15,508 bases of DNA from contig CAZFDT010000108.1 of assembly GCA_964518335.1 (NCBI GenBank), forward strand, positions 1 to 15,508, written 5' to 3'. The stretch is from CAZFDT01 sp964518335. Its GTDB lineage: Bacteria; Planctomycetota; Phycisphaerae; Phycisphaerales; Phycisphaeraceae. Of the stretch, positions 15,122 to 15,508 are shown piece after piece (position 1 is the first letter of the stretch; each line of letters opens with the position of its first letter). Position numbers and translations under genes: made by a program. A model generated the notes under the pieces. That model was given only the letters and a program-made list of their open reading frames with translations. It had not been told where the DNA came from and ran no database searches.

Positions 15122-15508
15122 CTATGGTCGCAGGTCCGCTGTGCGCGACGGAACCGGTGTTCGGCGCAGCGACACGGTTCGGATCCGCACCGAGCCGGGA
15201 GGCGGCTTGACCGACCACTGCAGCGGCTGCCCCAGCACGTACCGCTGAAACTCCGCCACCATGGTCTGGCCGAGGCGACGGCACTCGCCGCCCGCCGAGC
15301 CGGCGATGTGTGGCGTGACCAGAACGTTGTCCAACTGGTACAGCGGTGAGCCTGGCTCCGGCGGCTCCGGGTCGGTCACATCCAGCACGAACTGCAGGTC
15401 CGGCCGCCGCCGCGCGACCGCGATCAAGTCGGCCTCGCGGACCACCGCGCCCCCAGGGTAAACGCATGTAGCCACCAATAAGAGGACACATTTGTCGTTT
15501 GCGCTCTT
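15122..15508 (-). CDS. D-2-hydroxyacid dehydrogenase, C-terminal fragment (cut by window edge)
   Basis: The frame is open to the window edge (128 residues visible). From GAVVREADL (residues 20-28 of the fragment) onward it matches the C-terminal part of NAD-dependent D-isomer-specific 2-hydroxyacid dehydrogenases. DVTDPEPPEPGSPLYQLDNV contains the catalytic Glu48, and VTPHIAGSAGGECRRLG contains the catalytic His67, followed by the return helix of the substrate domain. The family reduces 2-keto acids or oxidises D-2-hydroxy acids. The Rossmann core and catalytic Arg would lie beyond the window. The 18 residues before GGAVV do not resemble the expected INTxRG context, so the gene may be disrupted at about 15450-15460. 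It is on the same strand as the cluster but separated from it by about 205 bp, and may not belong to the same operon. Confidence 0.8.
   Translation of the reverse strand, partial: KSANDKCVLLLVATCVYPGGAVVREADLIAVARRRPDLQFVLDVTDPEPPEPGSPLYQLDNVLVTPHIAGSAGGECRRLGQTMVAEFQRYVLGQPLQWSVKPPPGSVRIRTVSLRRTPVPSRTADLRP

Noticed and set aside
1..15508. CRISPR array, prophage, toxin-antitoxin or defence system
   Set aside because: No regularly spaced repeats, phage or defence-type protein motifs were seen on either strand; the content is a catabolic enzyme cluster.

Overview
The window reads as a single right-to-left (minus-strand) carbohydrate-degradation cluster. It comes from a fairly GC-rich Gram-negative-type bacterium, most likely of the Planctomycetota/Verrucomicrobiota/Lentisphaerota (PVC) group. 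That placement rests on three observations: a pseudopilin of the PVC-typical 'prepilin N-terminus plus H-X9-DG' class at the head of the cluster, secreted multi-domain CAZymes with FN3, LamG and F5/8-type C appendages, and no SusC/SusD pair. It is an inference from gene content, not a marker-based assignment.

Layout in transcription order (high to low coordinates): the C-terminal part of a D-2-hydroxyacid dehydrogenase cut by the window edge (15122-15508). Then a ~205 bp gap with a 16-bp perfect palindrome, three ACGCGT sites and a possible -10. Then the pseudopilin (13993-14916), two GH43-type five-bladed-propeller glycosidases (12813-13895 and 11155-12612, the latter with a C-terminal CBM6-like domain), three tandem members of the alginate-lyase-like family (PF05426-type; 8626-11067, 5988-8618, 1957-5931) with different C-terminal modules, and a GH29 alpha-L-fucosidase (172-1866). 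The last 171 bp hold no gene but contain a possible terminator hairpin.

All seven complete proteins carry a secretion signal (six Sec-type signal peptides, one prepilin leader), so the set looks designed to act outside the cytoplasm. Together they would attack a complex polysaccharide carrying uronic acids (lyases), arabinose or xylose (GH43) and alpha-L-fucose (GH29). The real substrate cannot be read from sequence. No transporter, sulfatase or regulator gene lies in the window.

The most interesting points are: (i) three lyase paralogues that share an N-terminal block but differ in active-site residues and appendages; (ii) three S-layer-homology-like repeats at the C-terminus of one lyase, unexpected in a PVC-like genome; (iii) a ~60-bp leader, including a 5-codon mini-ORF, repeated upstream of two different genes; (iv) a 36-bp in-frame deletion between 7-bp repeats that distinguishes two paralogues; (v) the palindrome and ACGCGT cluster ahead of the operon; and (vi) an abrupt loss of dehydrogenase homology near the right edge.
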